A stretch of 44,383 bases of DNA from Alphaproteobacteria bacterium (GTDB lineage: Bacteria; Pseudomonadota; Alphaproteobacteria; M2410), in assembly GCA_006226415.1 (NCBI GenBank), contig SBGZ01000072.1:1-44383 (forward strand), given 5' to 3'. Shown piece by piece: positions 31,776 to 40,579 of the stretch. The position numbers and the translations under genes were made by a program. The first letter of the stretch is position 1; each line of letters opens with the position of its first letter. Below the pieces are notes generated by a model that was not told where the DNA came from, did no database searches, and worked only from the letters and a program-made list of their open reading frames with translations.

Positions 31776-32477
31776 ATGGAATGGCCCTCCCCTTTGCGGC
31801 GCGGCGTGCTTTTAAAGCGCTACAAAAGATTTCTCGCGGACATTGAGTTGCCGGACGGCGAAATGGTCACCGCCCACTGCGCCAATCCCGGCGCCATGAC
31901 GGGCCTGAAAGACCCGGGCCTGCCCGCCTTTCTGTCGACAAGCGACAACCCGAAGCGCAAGCTCAAGTTTTCTCTTGAGGCGGTCGAAGTGGGCGGCAAG
32001 CTCGTCGGCATCAACACCGCCCACCCCAACCGCATCGTTGAAGAGGCCATCACCGCTGGCCAGGTGCCGGAGCTTTTGGGTTACGAGCGCCTGCGCCGCG
32101 AAGTGCGCTATGGCGAGAACAGCCGCATCGATGTGCTGCTGGAAGATGACGCCAAGGGCCTTGCCTATGTGGAGGTGAAAAACGTCCACCTGATGCGCGA
32201 GGCGGGCCTGGCGGAATTTCCTGATTCGGTGACTGCCCGCGGTGCCAAGCATCTGGTGGAACTGGCCCATGTGGTCGGTCAGGGTCACCGGGCGGTCATG
32301 TTCTACCTCGTTCAGCGGATGGACTGCGACCGGCTTTCCATCGCCGCCGATATTGACAAGACCTACGCCGAAGCCCTTGAAATGGCTATGAAATCAGGGG
32401 TTGAAGTCATCGCCTATGACTGCGATATCTCCCTTTACGGCATTGAGCTGCGTCGCCCCGTGGCTTTGGCTCTGTAA
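31776..32477 (+). CDS. sfsA: SfsA family protein
   Basis: A 233-residue protein matching SfsA along its length: LLKRYKRFLADIELPDGEMV at the start, the HCANPGAMTGL block, and VEVKNVHLMREAGLAEFPDS, TARGAKHLVEL. The E-V-K within a nuclease-like fold suggests a PD-(D/E)xK ancestry. E. coli SfsA was described as a stimulator of maltose metabolism and DNA binder, but its function is poorly established. Followed by map on the same strand, 57 bp away. Confidence 0.9.
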   Translation: MEWPSPLRRGVLLKRYKRFLADIELPDGEMVTAHCANPGAMTGLKDPGLPAFLSTSDNPKRKLKFSLEAVEVGGKLVGINTAHPNRIVEEAITAGQVPELLGYERLRREVRYGENSRIDVLLEDDAKGLAYVEVKNVHLMREAGLAEFPDSVTARGAKHLVELAHVVGQGHRAVMFYLVQRMDCDRLSIAADIDKTYAEALEMAMKSGVEVIAYDCDISLYGIELRRPVALAL

Positions 32478-32534
32478 ATGCCCGCACAAATTGCCTAAAC
32501 TTGGCCTTTCAGAAAGCAGGATAACGACCACCCC

Positions 32535-33359
32535 ATGAATTATATCGCCGCCAAAGAAGCACCCACCCGCGCCACGGGCCTCATCAAGATCCACGAGCCT
32601 GCGGACTTTGAAGGCATGGCCAAGGCCGGCCGCGTGGCCGCCATGGCGCTCGATGCCGTGGGCGAGATCGTCAAGCCCGGCGTCACCACCGACGAGATCG
32701 ACCGCTTTTGCCGCCAGTTCGGCGAGGACATGGGCGCCATTTCCGCTTGCGAGAATTATCGCGGCTATACCAAGACCATCTGCACTTCCCTCAACAATGT
32801 GATCTGCCACGGCATCCCTAATGGCAAGCCGCTCAAAAGCGGCGACATCGTCAATATCGACGTGACTTATATCGTCGATGGCTGGCATGGGGATTCAAGC
32901 CGCATGTATCTGGTCGGCGATGTGCCCTTAAAGGCCCGCCGCCTGGTGGAGGTCACTTATGAGGCGCTGCAAATCGGCATCGCGCAGGTTAAGCCCGGCA
33001 AAACCACCGGCGACATTGGCGCCGCCATCCAGGAATATGTGGAGGCGCAGCGCTTCTCTGTCGTGCGCGACTTCTGCGGTCACGGCATCGGCCGGGTCTT
33101 CCACGATGCGCCGAACATTCTTCACTACGGCGAATGGGGCCGCGGCCTTGAACTGAAAGAAGGCATGTTCTTCACCATCGAGCCCATGGTCAATTTGGGC
33201 AAGCCCGGTGTGAAGATCAAAAGCGATGGCTGGACCGCGGTCACCCGCGACCGCTCCCTCTCCGCCCAGTTTGAACATTCCCTCGGGGTGACAGCCGATG
33301 GCTGCCAGATCTTCACCCAGTCGCCCAAAGGCTTCACCAAGCCGCCCTACACGGCCTGA
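32535..33359 (+). CDS. map: Type I methionine aminopeptidase
   Basis: Removes the initiator methionine from new proteins. The 274-residue protein has all five metal ligands: Asp109 and Asp120 (NIDVTYIVDGWHGD), His183 (CGHGIGRVFHD), Glu216 (FTIEPMV) and Glu247 (QFEHSLGV). A second histidine (CHGIPNG, about 92) is the conserved substrate-binding residue. Order sfsA-map-radC is common in alphaproteobacteria and supports a shared transcript. Confidence 0.95.
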   Translation: MNYIAAKEAPTRATGLIKIHEPADFEGMAKAGRVAAMALDAVGEIVKPGVTTDEIDRFCRQFGEDMGAISACENYRGYTKTICTSLNNVICHGIPNGKPLKSGDIVNIDVTYIVDGWHGDSSRMYLVGDVPLKARRLVEVTYEALQIGIAQVKPGKTTGDIGAAIQEYVEAQRFSVVRDFCGHGIGRVFHDAPNILHYGEWGRGLELKEGMFFTIEPMVNLGKPGVKIKSDGWTAVTRDRSLSAQFEHSLGVTADGCQIFTQSPKGFTKPPYTA

Positions 33360-33393
33360 GCGCCGGCCATGACCGTACGGGGGGCATGAGACC

Positions 33394-34074
33394 ATGGGCG
33401 ACAAGCCACATCACACCGGTCACCGCGATCGCCTGCGCCAGCGTTTCATGAAGGCAGGCGGTGAAGCGCTGCATGACTACGAGATGTTGGAGCTCATTCT
33501 CTTCCGCGCCATTCCGCGCCGGGATGTCAAACCCCTGGCCAAGGACCTGCTTGAAAAATTCGGCTCCTATCAAAATGTGCTGACCGCGCCCGTTGAACGC
33601 CTATTGGAAGTCGCGGGCATTTCTGAGCGCGTGGCGCAGGAGCTTAAAATTGTTGAGGCAACAGCCGTCAAACTCGCCCAGGCCAAGGTCTTGAACAAGC
33701 CCGCCATCTCATCATGGTCCGCGCTCATCGACTATTGCACCGCCTCCATGGCCTATAACGCCACGGAACAATTTCGCATTCTCTTTCTGGATCGCAAGAA
33801 CGTACTCATCGCCGATGAGATCCAGCAGCAAGGCACCATCGATCATACGCCGGTTTATCCCCGCGAGGTGGTCAAGCGGGCGCTGGAGCTTGGCTCCTCT
33901 TCCATCATTCTGGTGCACAATCACCCGAGCGGCGATCCGACACCATCGCGCGCCGACATCGAAATGACCAAGCGCATCATCGATGCCGGTCGCTCCATCG
34001 GCATCACCGTTCACGATCATCTGGTCATCGGCAAGGGCCAGCACGCCAGCTTTAAGTCATTGGGGATTTTGTAA
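33394..34074 (+). CDS. radC: RadC-family JAB-domain protein
   Basis: A 226-residue protein with a helix-hairpin-helix-like N-terminus ([16 protein letters not shown] near 63-77) and a C-terminal JAB/MPN domain with the zinc motif [14 protein letters not shown] (175-188). Despite its name, a role in DNA repair has not been confirmed. Its stop codon shares one base with the ATG of the TonB-dependent receptor (TAATG at 34072-34076), coupling the two. Confidence 0.93.
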   Translation: MGDKPHHTGHRDRLRQRFMKAGGEALHDYEMLELILFRAIPRRDVKPLAKDLLEKFGSYQNVLTAPVERLLEVAGISERVAQELKIVEATAVKLAQAKVLNKPAISSWSALIDYCTASMAYNATEQFRILFLDRKNVLIADEIQQQGTIDHTPVYPREVVKRALELGSSSIILVHNHPSGDPTPSRADIEMTKRIIDAGRSIGITVHDHLVIGKGQHASFKSLGIL

Positions 34075-36074
34075 TGCGTAAATGGACGGCCACCGCTCTC
34101 GCCCTTGTTCTAACATCGCCGGCTTTCGCCATCGACGAAATCACCGTCACCGCCACCAAACGGCCCATGCCCTTGCAAACGCTTGTTGGCAACACGGCGA
34201 GCTTGAAGGGCGAGGAACTTCTGGACCTTTCCTTTGATCACCCCGCCGAGGCCTTGAACCGCTTGCCCGGCGTGGACATTCATCACAACAACGGCCAGGA
34301 GCATCTCACCGGCATTCGCTCGCCCGTCCTTACCGCTGGCGCGGGCGCAGGCTCGTTCCTCTTTGCTGAAGACGGCATCCCCTTGCGCGCACCTGGCTTT
34401 GCTAATGTGAACGGGCTCTTTGACGCCCACGGGGAGCAGGCCGCCCGCATGGAAGTAGTACGCGGACCCGGCAGCGCCCTTTACGGCTCCAACGCGGTTC
34501 ACGGCCTTGTCAACGTCCTCACCCGCAATCCGCTTGATGACAAGAGCAGCTTTTTAGATGTCTCTTCCGGCTCTCATCTGCAAAGCACGGGAAAATTTCT
34601 CTACACCTCGCCGGGGGAAAGTTCTGCTTACAATCTGGCGCTCACACTAAAACACGACGATGGCTGGCGCGATGACAGCGGCTACGATCAGCAAAAGGCC
34701 ACCTTCCGCTGGGATCAGCAGTCGGGCGACCGCCGCATGACGGCCGTCCTCTCGGGCAACAACCTCAATCAGGAAACCGCAGGCTTTATTGAGGGCCCCA
34801 AGGCCTATGAGGACCTCAACCTTGCCAAGTCCAACCCCAACCCGGAAGCCTACCGCGATGCCAAATCGCTCCATGGGTTTATAAGTCTGGCCTGGGACGA
34901 AGGGGACAGGACCACAACCCTCACCCCTTACTTTCGCGTTCATGACATGAACTTCCTCATGCATTTCCTGCCCGGCAAGCCCCGGGAGGAGAACGAACAC
35001 AAAAGCCTCGGCATTCAACTCCGCCGCGACCAGACATTTGATGCGCATCAAGTCATCTACGGCCTCGACATCGATCTCACCAAGGGCAGCCTTTATGAGT
35101 ACCAGGATGGCCCGCAGGTCTTTTCCTACACCCATGGTCTCCACTACGACTACGAAGTGACAGCCAAAAGCGCCTCGCCTTATCTCCACACCGAGTGGCA
35201 GCTTTCTGAGGCAACAAAGCTCGTCGCGGGCCTCCGCCTCGACGTCACCCGCTACGACTATGACAACAAGGCCGATGTGGTGACCGTCGGCCGTTTCCAG
35301 CGTATCGCCGATCGCTCTGACACCTTCACCACCCTCACTCCCAAGCTCGGGATCACGCACGCTGTCGCCGATGAGATCAATCTCTTTGCCCGCTACGCCC
35401 GGGGCCAACGCGCCCCACAAACCACCGACCTCTACCGCCTGCAAATCAAGCAGGAGGTCGGCGAAATCAAATCTGAGCTGCTCGACTCGATTGAAGTGGG
35501 CGCGCGCGATGCCATCGGCCCTGTCACCTGGGAGGTGACCGCCTTTGCCATGAAAAAGAAGAATTTCTTCTTCCGCGATTCCGACGGCTTCAATGTGCCG
35601 GACGGGCGCACCAAACACTGGGGCGTTGAACTTTCCGGCGCTGCGCCGCTGGGGGGCATGTTCTCTCTGTCCGGGGCGCTCACCTATGCTGAGCACACCT
35701 ACGACTTCAACAATCTGGTGGCCGCCAATTCCACCGAGGACATCGCCCGAGGCAACTTCGTCGATACGGCGCCCAAATGGCTTGGCAATCTCCGCCTCAA
35801 CTGGACCCCGTCGGAGACCTTCCGCACAGAACTCGAATGGGTCCATATGGGCCGTTACTTCACCGATGGTGCCAACACCAACGACTATGACGGCCACGAT
35901 GTCTTGAATTTGCGCGCCTTTTGGGATGTCACGGACACTGTCACCCTTTATGGCCGGATCGAAAACATCGCCGACACGGCTTATGCTGAACGGGCCGATT
36001 TCGCCTTTGGCAATGAGCGCTACTTCCCCGGCGAGGAACGCTCTTTCTTTGTTGGCATTCGTAAGGCTTTGTGA
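34074..36074 (+). CDS. TonB-dependent outer-membrane receptor
   Basis: A 666-residue receptor with signal peptide [19 protein letters not shown] (cleavage after residue 19), a probable TonB box right after it (DEITVTATKRP), a plug domain to about 150 (NRLPGVDI, RMEVVRGPGSALYGSNAVHG) and a 22-strand barrel containing WGVELSGAAPL and NLRLNWTPS. It ends with FFVGIRKAL. The ligand is unknown; the LTGIRSP and FLFAEDGIPLRAPGFANVNG plug segments fit siderophore or vitamin receptors, but no transport genes or Fur-type or riboswitch control are visible, as it directly overlaps radC. Confidence 0.9.
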   Translation: MRKWTATALALVLTSPAFAIDEITVTATKRPMPLQTLVGNTASLKGEELLDLSFDHPAEALNRLPGVDIHHNNGQEHLTGIRSPVLTAGAGAGSFLFAEDGIPLRAPGFANVNGLFDAHGEQAARMEVVRGPGSALYGSNAVHGLVNVLTRNPLDDKSSFLDVSSGSHLQSTGKFLYTSPGESSAYNLALTLKHDDGWRDDSGYDQQKATFRWDQQSGDRRMTAVLSGNNLNQETAGFIEGPKAYEDLNLAKSNPNPEAYRDAKSLHGFISLAWDEGDRTTTLTPYFRVHDMNFLMHFLPGKPREENEHKSLGIQLRRDQTFDAHQVIYGLDIDLTKGSLYEYQDGPQVFSYTHGLHYDYEVTAKSASPYLHTEWQLSEATKLVAGLRLDVTRYDYDNKADVVTVGRFQRIADRSDTFTTLTPKLGITHAVADEINLFARYARGQRAPQTTDLYRLQIKQEVGEIKSELLDSIEVGARDAIGPVTWEVTAFAMKKKNFFFRDSDGFNVPDGRTKHWGVELSGAAPLGGMFSLSGALTYAEHTYDFNNLVAANSTEDIARGNFVDTAPKWLGNLRLNWTPSETFRTELEWVHMGRYFTDGANTNDYDGHDVLNLRAFWDVTDTVTLYGRIENIADTAYAERADFAFGNERYFPGEERSFFVGIRKAL

Positions 36075-36161
36075 TCTCCGAGCCCATCGACAAGCGATGG
36101 AATCTGGTCTACTAAACCCCCGTCCTTAAACCTCCTCACATCGCGAAGGACTGAAACCCTC

Positions 36162-37451
36162 ATGATTGAGCGCTATTCCCGCCCCCAGATGACGAAAATC
36201 TGGGAGCCGCAAACGAAATTCCAGATCTGGTTCGAAATTGAAGCCCATGCCTGCGATGCCCAGGCCGAGCTCGGGGTGATCCCCAAGGAAGCTGCCAAGG
36301 CAGTTTGGGAGCGCGGCGGCTTTGAAGTCGACCGCATCGACGAGATCGAACGTGAGGTGAAGCACGACGTTATCGCCTTTTTGACCAGCCTCGCGGAACA
36401 TGTGGGCGACGAAGCCCGCTTCGTCCACCAGGGCATGACCTCGTCGGATGTCCTCGACACCTGCTTTAACGTCCAGCTCGTGCGCGCCACGGATATCCTG
36501 CTCGCCGACATGGACGCCCTCCTCGAAGCCATCAAGAAGCGCGCTTATGAGCACAAGGACACGGTCTGCATTGGCCGCTCCCACGGCATCCACGCCGAGC
36601 CGGTTACCTTCGGCCTCAAGATGGCCGAGGCCTATGCGGAAATGGACCGGGGCAGGACGCGGCTTCTGGCGGCCCGCAAGGACATCGCCACCTGCGCCAT
36701 TTCCGGCGCGGTCGGCACTTTCGCCAATATCGACCCTTACGTGGAAGAGCATGTGGCCAAGGCCCTGGGGCTTGAGGCCGAACCGGTTTCGACCCAGGTG
36801 ATCCCGCGCGACCGCCACGCCATGTTCTTTGCAACGCTCGGCGTCATCGCCTCCTCGATTGAGCGCATCGCGGTGGAAATCCGTCACCTCCAGCGCACGG
36901 AAGTTTTGGAAGTTGAAGAATATTTCTCCGATGGCCAAAAAGGCTCCTCCGCCATGCCGCACAAGCGCAATCCGGTGCTGACCGAAAACCTCACCGGTCT
37001 TGCCCGGCTCGTGCGCATGGCTGCCATCCCGGCCATGGAAAATGTCGCCCTCTGGCATGAGCGCGACATCTCCCATTCCTCCGTCGAGCGCGGCATTGGC
37101 CCGGACGCCACGGTCACCCTCGACTTCGCTTTGGCGCGCCTCACCGGCGTCATCGAAAAGCTGGTGGTCTATCCAGAAAACATGGCGCGCAATTTGAACC
37201 AGCTGGGCGGCCTTGTGCACTCCCAACGGGTGCTGTTGGCGCTCACTCAGGCCGGTGTCTCCCGCGAGGATGCCTACCGCCTGGTTCAACGCAACGCCAT
37301 GCCGGTCTGGCGCGGCGAGGGCAATTTCCTCGAGCTCCTGAAAGCCGACGAGGATGTGATCCTGTCAGACGCTGAGCTCGAAAGCCTCTTCGACCTTTCC
37401 TATCACACCAAGCATGTGGACACGATTTTCAAGCGTGTCTTCGGGGCTTAG
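36162..37451 (+). CDS. purB: Adenylosuccinate lyase
   Basis: Cleaves SAICAR to AICAR and adenylosuccinate to AMP, so it works in both halves of the pathway. The 429-residue protein carries the lyase signature SSAMPHKRNPV near residues 264-274, the catalytic-base region in HQGMTSSDVLDTC (about 89-101) and the His segment GRSHGIHAEP (about 138-147). It begins the purine group of this window, followed four bases later by a histidine phosphatase. Confidence 0.95.
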   Translation: MIERYSRPQMTKIWEPQTKFQIWFEIEAHACDAQAELGVIPKEAAKAVWERGGFEVDRIDEIEREVKHDVIAFLTSLAEHVGDEARFVHQGMTSSDVLDTCFNVQLVRATDILLADMDALLEAIKKRAYEHKDTVCIGRSHGIHAEPVTFGLKMAEAYAEMDRGRTRLLAARKDIATCAISGAVGTFANIDPYVEEHVAKALGLEAEPVSTQVIPRDRHAMFFATLGVIASSIERIAVEIRHLQRTEVLEVEEYFSDGQKGSSAMPHKRNPVLTENLTGLARLVRMAAIPAMENVALWHERDISHSSVERGIGPDATVTLDFALARLTGVIEKLVVYPENMARNLNQLGGLVHSQRVLLALTQAGVSREDAYRLVQRNAMPVWRGEGNFLELLKADEDVILSDAELESLFDLSYHTKHVDTIFKRVFGA

Positions 37452-37455
37452 GTCC

Positions 37456-38187
37456 ATGGAAGGGCCCCGCTACGCCAGTGACGGTGCGCTCCGCCGCCGC
37501 ATCTACCTCTTTCGCCACGGCGACGTCTCCTATGTGGGCGACGATGGCCTGCGCGTGCCCGACCCGCGCATCGTCCCGCTGACCGATTGGGGCCAAGAAC
37601 AGGCCAAGGAGATGGGGGGCTTCCTCGCCTCCGTCCATTTCGACAAGGCAGCCTGCTCCGGGCTCCTGCGCACCGTCCAAACTGCCAAGGGCATTTTGGG
37701 CGATCGCGGCCTGGAGCTTGTCGAGATCCCGGAAATGGAAGAGATCCGTTCTTCCTCCGATCGCTCGAAGATGCCCACCACCCTGGCGGAGGCGGCTTAT
37801 GCCTTCATGATCGCCCATGAGCCCGGCGCCACCTATCGCGGCGGCGAAGCTTTTCAGGACTTTGAAACCCGGGTGCTGACCGGATTGCAGAGAATTCTCG
37901 CCTGGGATGATTGGCACTCCCTCGCCCTGGTGCTCCACGGCGGCGTCAACCGGATCATCCTGAGCTGGGCGCTCAACACCGGCCTGCATTCATTCGGCAA
38001 TTTCGAGCAAAATACTTGCTGCCTCAACATCTTGGATGTGGACACGGACCCTGCCACCGGCGAGGTGATGCGCACCCTCGTGCGCGGCTTTAACATCACC
38101 GCCTATGACACCGCGCGCCAGAACGATCACCTGACGACCCTTGAGGCCGGTGCCGCGAAATACCGGAATCTGATTGCGAAGAAATAG
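37456..38187 (+). CDS. Histidine phosphatase family protein
   Basis: A 243-residue protein of the phosphoglycerate-mutase-like superfamily. The phosphorylated His lies in YLFRHGDVSYVGD (RHG motif, about 21-23), and the second His in ALVLHGGVNRIILSWAL near 160. The catalytic Arg is in CSGLLRTVQTAKG. The substrate cannot be predicted. The ATG at 37456 follows purB by four bases, without a separate promoter; the frame upstream overlaps purB and is not used. A REPIN-like element follows the stop. Confidence 0.83.
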   Translation: MEGPRYASDGALRRRIYLFRHGDVSYVGDDGLRVPDPRIVPLTDWGQEQAKEMGGFLASVHFDKAACSGLLRTVQTAKGILGDRGLELVEIPEMEEIRSSSDRSKMPTTLAEAAYAFMIAHEPGATYRGGEAFQDFETRVLTGLQRILAWDDWHSLALVLHGGVNRIILSWALNTGLHSFGNFEQNTCCLNILDVDTDPATGEVMRTLVRGFNITAYDTARQNDHLTTLEAGAAKYRNLIAKK

Positions 38188-38194
38188 AAAAAAT

Positions 38195-38279
38195 GTACCC
38201 CCGCGAAAGCGGGGGTCCAGGGCAATGCACTCAAACGCCTACAAGTATCGCCCCTGAGTTCCCGCCTCCGCGGGAACAC
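38195..38279. repeat. REPIN-like element, copy 3
   Basis: CCCCCGCGAAAGCGGGGG and TTCCCGCCTCCGCGGGAA in inverted orientation, with a different spacer from copies 1 and 2. The preceding A-run and hairpin could also serve as a weak terminator for the phosphatase gene. Confidence 0.72.
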
Positions 38280-38332
38280 TTGATTTGATGAATTCGTGGC
38301 CGTGCGCGAGAGCGCTCTGGCGACGAAAGACC

Positions 38333-38656
38333 TCAAACTTCTGACTTCACCTGAGCCACGGCCTCGGCCAAGAGCTCATCCATCTTTTTGCGCAGGAGGT
38401 GGTCTGAGAGGTCCACATTGCCAGCGTCCAGATCCGCGCGAACTTTTCTGAAGACATCTTCATCGCCGGGCTCTTTCAGGTCCTCAACGACCAAAGCCTT
38501 GGCATAGGCGTCAGCATCGGGACCGCTTTTGCCGAGGAGATCTGCCACCCAAAGGCCCAAAAGCTTGTCGCGCCGCGCCTGCGCCTTGAATTCAATCTCG
38601 GCATCATGGGCAAACTTCTTTTCCTGACCCTTTTCACGATCATCAAAGGTACTCAT
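38333..38656 (-). CDS. DUF1476 protein, F1-ATPase inhibitor (zeta-type)
   Basis: A 107-residue helical protein matching DUF1476 along its length (STFDDREKGQEKKFAHDAEI, QARRDKLLGLWVADLLG). In Paracoccus denitrificans this family is the zeta subunit that inhibits ATP hydrolysis by the F1FO-ATP synthase. It sits divergent from purC (231 bp between the starts), a position conserved in many alphaproteobacteria. Confidence 0.9.
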   Translation of the reverse strand: MSTFDDREKGQEKKFAHDAEIEFKAQARRDKLLGLWVADLLGKSGPDADAYAKALVVEDLKEPGDEDVFRKVRADLDAGNVDLSDHLLRKKMDELLAEAVAQVKSEV

Positions 38657-38887
38657 TGGCGGCCAATTCCTCTCAAATTTTGCCCATATTTCAGGCGTTT
38701 TCCATTCTGTTACGCATAGACTCAGATGGCCCCCAAATCAACCTTTTGCAAGACAGATTTATGGGAAAGAATCTGCATTGTTTCTTGAACCGCCTTGCGT
38801 TAGGTTGCGGCGCACAAAGGCAACCGATTCTGCCAGGTCGCAACCGTCAAACATAAGCAGAATCAAGACTTTACGAGATTCCTAAGC

Positions 38888-39661
38888 ATGAACAAGCGGC
38901 GCAAGGTCTACGAAGGCAAAGCCAAAATCCTCTATGAAGGCCCCGAAACGGGTACGCTCATCCAATATTTCAAGGATGACGCCACCGCCTTTAACAACGA
39001 AAAGCACGACCTGATTGAGGGCAAAGGCATCTTGAACAATCGGTTTTCCGAATTTTTCATGACGCGCATTGCCGCTCTGGGCGTACCGACCCACTTCATC
39101 CGACGCCTTAACATGCGCGAGCAATTGGTTCGCAAAGTTGAGATTGTCCCGATCGAGGTTATTGTCCGCAATGTGGTGGCCGGTTCCATGTCGCGCCGTC
39201 TGGGCATCGACGAAGGCACACCGCTGCCCCGCTCCATCGTTGAGTTTTCCTACAAGGATGATGCGCTTGGCGACCCGCTTGTTTCCGACGAGCACATCAC
39301 GGCTCTCGGCTGGGCCACGCCTCCCGAGCTCGACGAAATCGTCAATATGACCCTCCGGATCAACGATTTCCTTATGGGCCTTTTTGCCGGCATCGGCATC
39401 CGCCTGATCGATTTCAAACTGGAGTTTGGGCGCCACATTGAAGATGGCATGATGCGCATCCTGCTGGCCGACGAAATCAGCCCCGACAATTGCCGCCTTT
39501 GGGACTATGAAACCGGCGAGAAGCTCGACAAGGATCGCTTCCGCCATGATCTGGGCGGCACCAAGGAAGCCTATCAGGAGGTGGCCCGCCGTCTGGGGCT
39601 CCTGCAGGAGGCCTCCGAGCCGCTTAACCACACTGGACCCGTATTGGTCAGCGAAAACTAA
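38888..39661 (+). CDS. purC: SAICAR synthetase
   Basis: Joins aspartate to CAIR with ATP (phosphoribosylaminoimidazole-succinocarboxamide synthase). The 257-residue protein has the expected blocks: [11 protein letters not shown] near 9-19, [18 protein letters not shown] near 94-111, and [20 protein letters not shown], then SPDNCRLWD. PurB, acting next, is encoded upstream in the window. Confidence 0.95.
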   Translation: MNKRRKVYEGKAKILYEGPETGTLIQYFKDDATAFNNEKHDLIEGKGILNNRFSEFFMTRIAALGVPTHFIRRLNMREQLVRKVEIVPIEVIVRNVVAGSMSRRLGIDEGTPLPRSIVEFSYKDDALGDPLVSDEHITALGWATPPELDEIVNMTLRINDFLMGLFAGIGIRLIDFKLEFGRHIEDGMMRILLADEISPDNCRLWDYETGEKLDKDRFRHDLGGTKEAYQEVARRLGLLQEASEPLNHTGPVLVSEN

Positions 39662-39675
39662 AGCCAAACAGAGAC

Positions 39676-39918
39676 ATGAAAGCACACGTCCACATTACTT
39701 TGAAAAACGGTGTTCTCGACCCGCAAGGCAAGGCGGTACAGAACGCACTTGGCGCCCTGGGTTTTGAGGGCGTTGGCAACGTCCGCCAGGGCAAATACAT
39801 GGAAATCGATCTTGATGAAAGCGACCCGGCCAAGGCCCGGGCTTCGCTGGAAGCCATGTGCGAGAAGCTCCTCGCCAACACGGTGATTGAAAACTACAAG
39901 ATCGATCTCGAGGCGTAA
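39676..39918 (+). CDS. purS: FGAM synthase small subunit PurS
   Basis: An 80-residue protein with the PurS fold: [20 protein letters not shown], then [14 protein letters not shown] and a [13 protein letters not shown] tail. It binds PurQ and PurL and channels ammonia in the formylglycinamidine ribonucleotide synthase complex of organisms that do not have the large single-chain PurL. It starts 15 bases after purC and ends one base before the purQ ATG. Confidence 0.93.
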   Translation: MKAHVHITLKNGVLDPQGKAVQNALGALGFEGVGNVRQGKYMEIDLDESDPAKARASLEAMCEKLLANTVIENYKIDLEA

Positions 39919-39919
39919 G

Positions 39920-40579
39920 ATGAAATCCGCTGTCATCGTTTTCCCCGGCTCAAACTGTGATCGGGATGCCGCCGTGGCCCTTGAGCGGATCACCGGCAAC
40001 GCGCCGCATATGGTCTGGCACAAGGATACGGACTTGCCAGAAGTCGACCTCGTGGTTTTGCCCGGCGGGTTTTCCTTTGGCGATTACCTGCGCTCCGGCG
40101 CCATGTCGGCCTCATCCCCCATCATGGCCGCCGTCAAAGCGCATGCCGACGCCGGACGCTATCTCGTCGGCATCTGCAACGGCTTTCAGGTCCTCACAGA
40201 GGCCCACCTATTGCCCGGCGCGCTGATGCGTAATGCCGGGCTTAATTTTGTCTGCCGCACGGTGCCGCTGATTGTCGCCAATGACGAAACAGCCTTCACC
40301 CGCGGCTACAAAAAAGACAGCATCATAAAGGTGCCCGTCGCCCATCATGACGGCAATTACTTTGCAGACGATGCCACGCTGGAAATGCTGGAAGGCGAAG
40401 GCCGCGTGGTCTTCCGCTACGGCGAAAACCCGAATGGCTCCCTTCACGATATTGCGGGCATCATCAACAAGCGCGGCAATGTGCTTGGCCTTATGCCCCA
40501 CCCTGAACGTGTCGTCGACCCGATGCTGGGCGGCGAAGACGGCGTGCCTTTCTTCTCCTCTGTCATGGAGGCTGTGTGA
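39920..40579 (+). CDS. purQ: FGAM synthase glutaminase subunit PurQ
   Basis: A 219-residue class I glutamine amidotransferase: [10 protein letters not shown] near the N-terminus, [10 protein letters not shown] near 50, the catalytic cysteine in [12 protein letters not shown] (about 89), and His-Glu of the triad in MPHPERV near 196-201. It supplies ammonia to PurL. ATG at 39920 chosen (1 base after purS stop); an in-frame upstream ATG at 39887 would overlap purS. Confidence 0.94.
   Translation: MKSAVIVFPGSNCDRDAAVALERITGNAPHMVWHKDTDLPEVDLVVLPGGFSFGDYLRSGAMSASSPIMAAVKAHADAGRYLVGICNGFQVLTEAHLLPGALMRNAGLNFVCRTVPLIVANDETAFTRGYKKDSIIKVPVAHHDGNYFADDATLEMLEGEGRVVFRYGENPNGSLHDIAGIINKRGNVLGLMPHPERVVDPMLGGEDGVPFFSSVMEAV

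Noticed and set aside
34647-35897. 416-codon open frame on the minus strand inside the TonB receptor gene
   Set aside because: It lies entirely antisense to a well-supported receptor with signal peptide, plug and barrel motifs. Long antisense frames are an expected effect of GC-biased codon use.
36126-37289. 387-codon antisense frame over purB
   Set aside because: purB has clear lyase signatures on the plus strand; the antisense product resembles no family.
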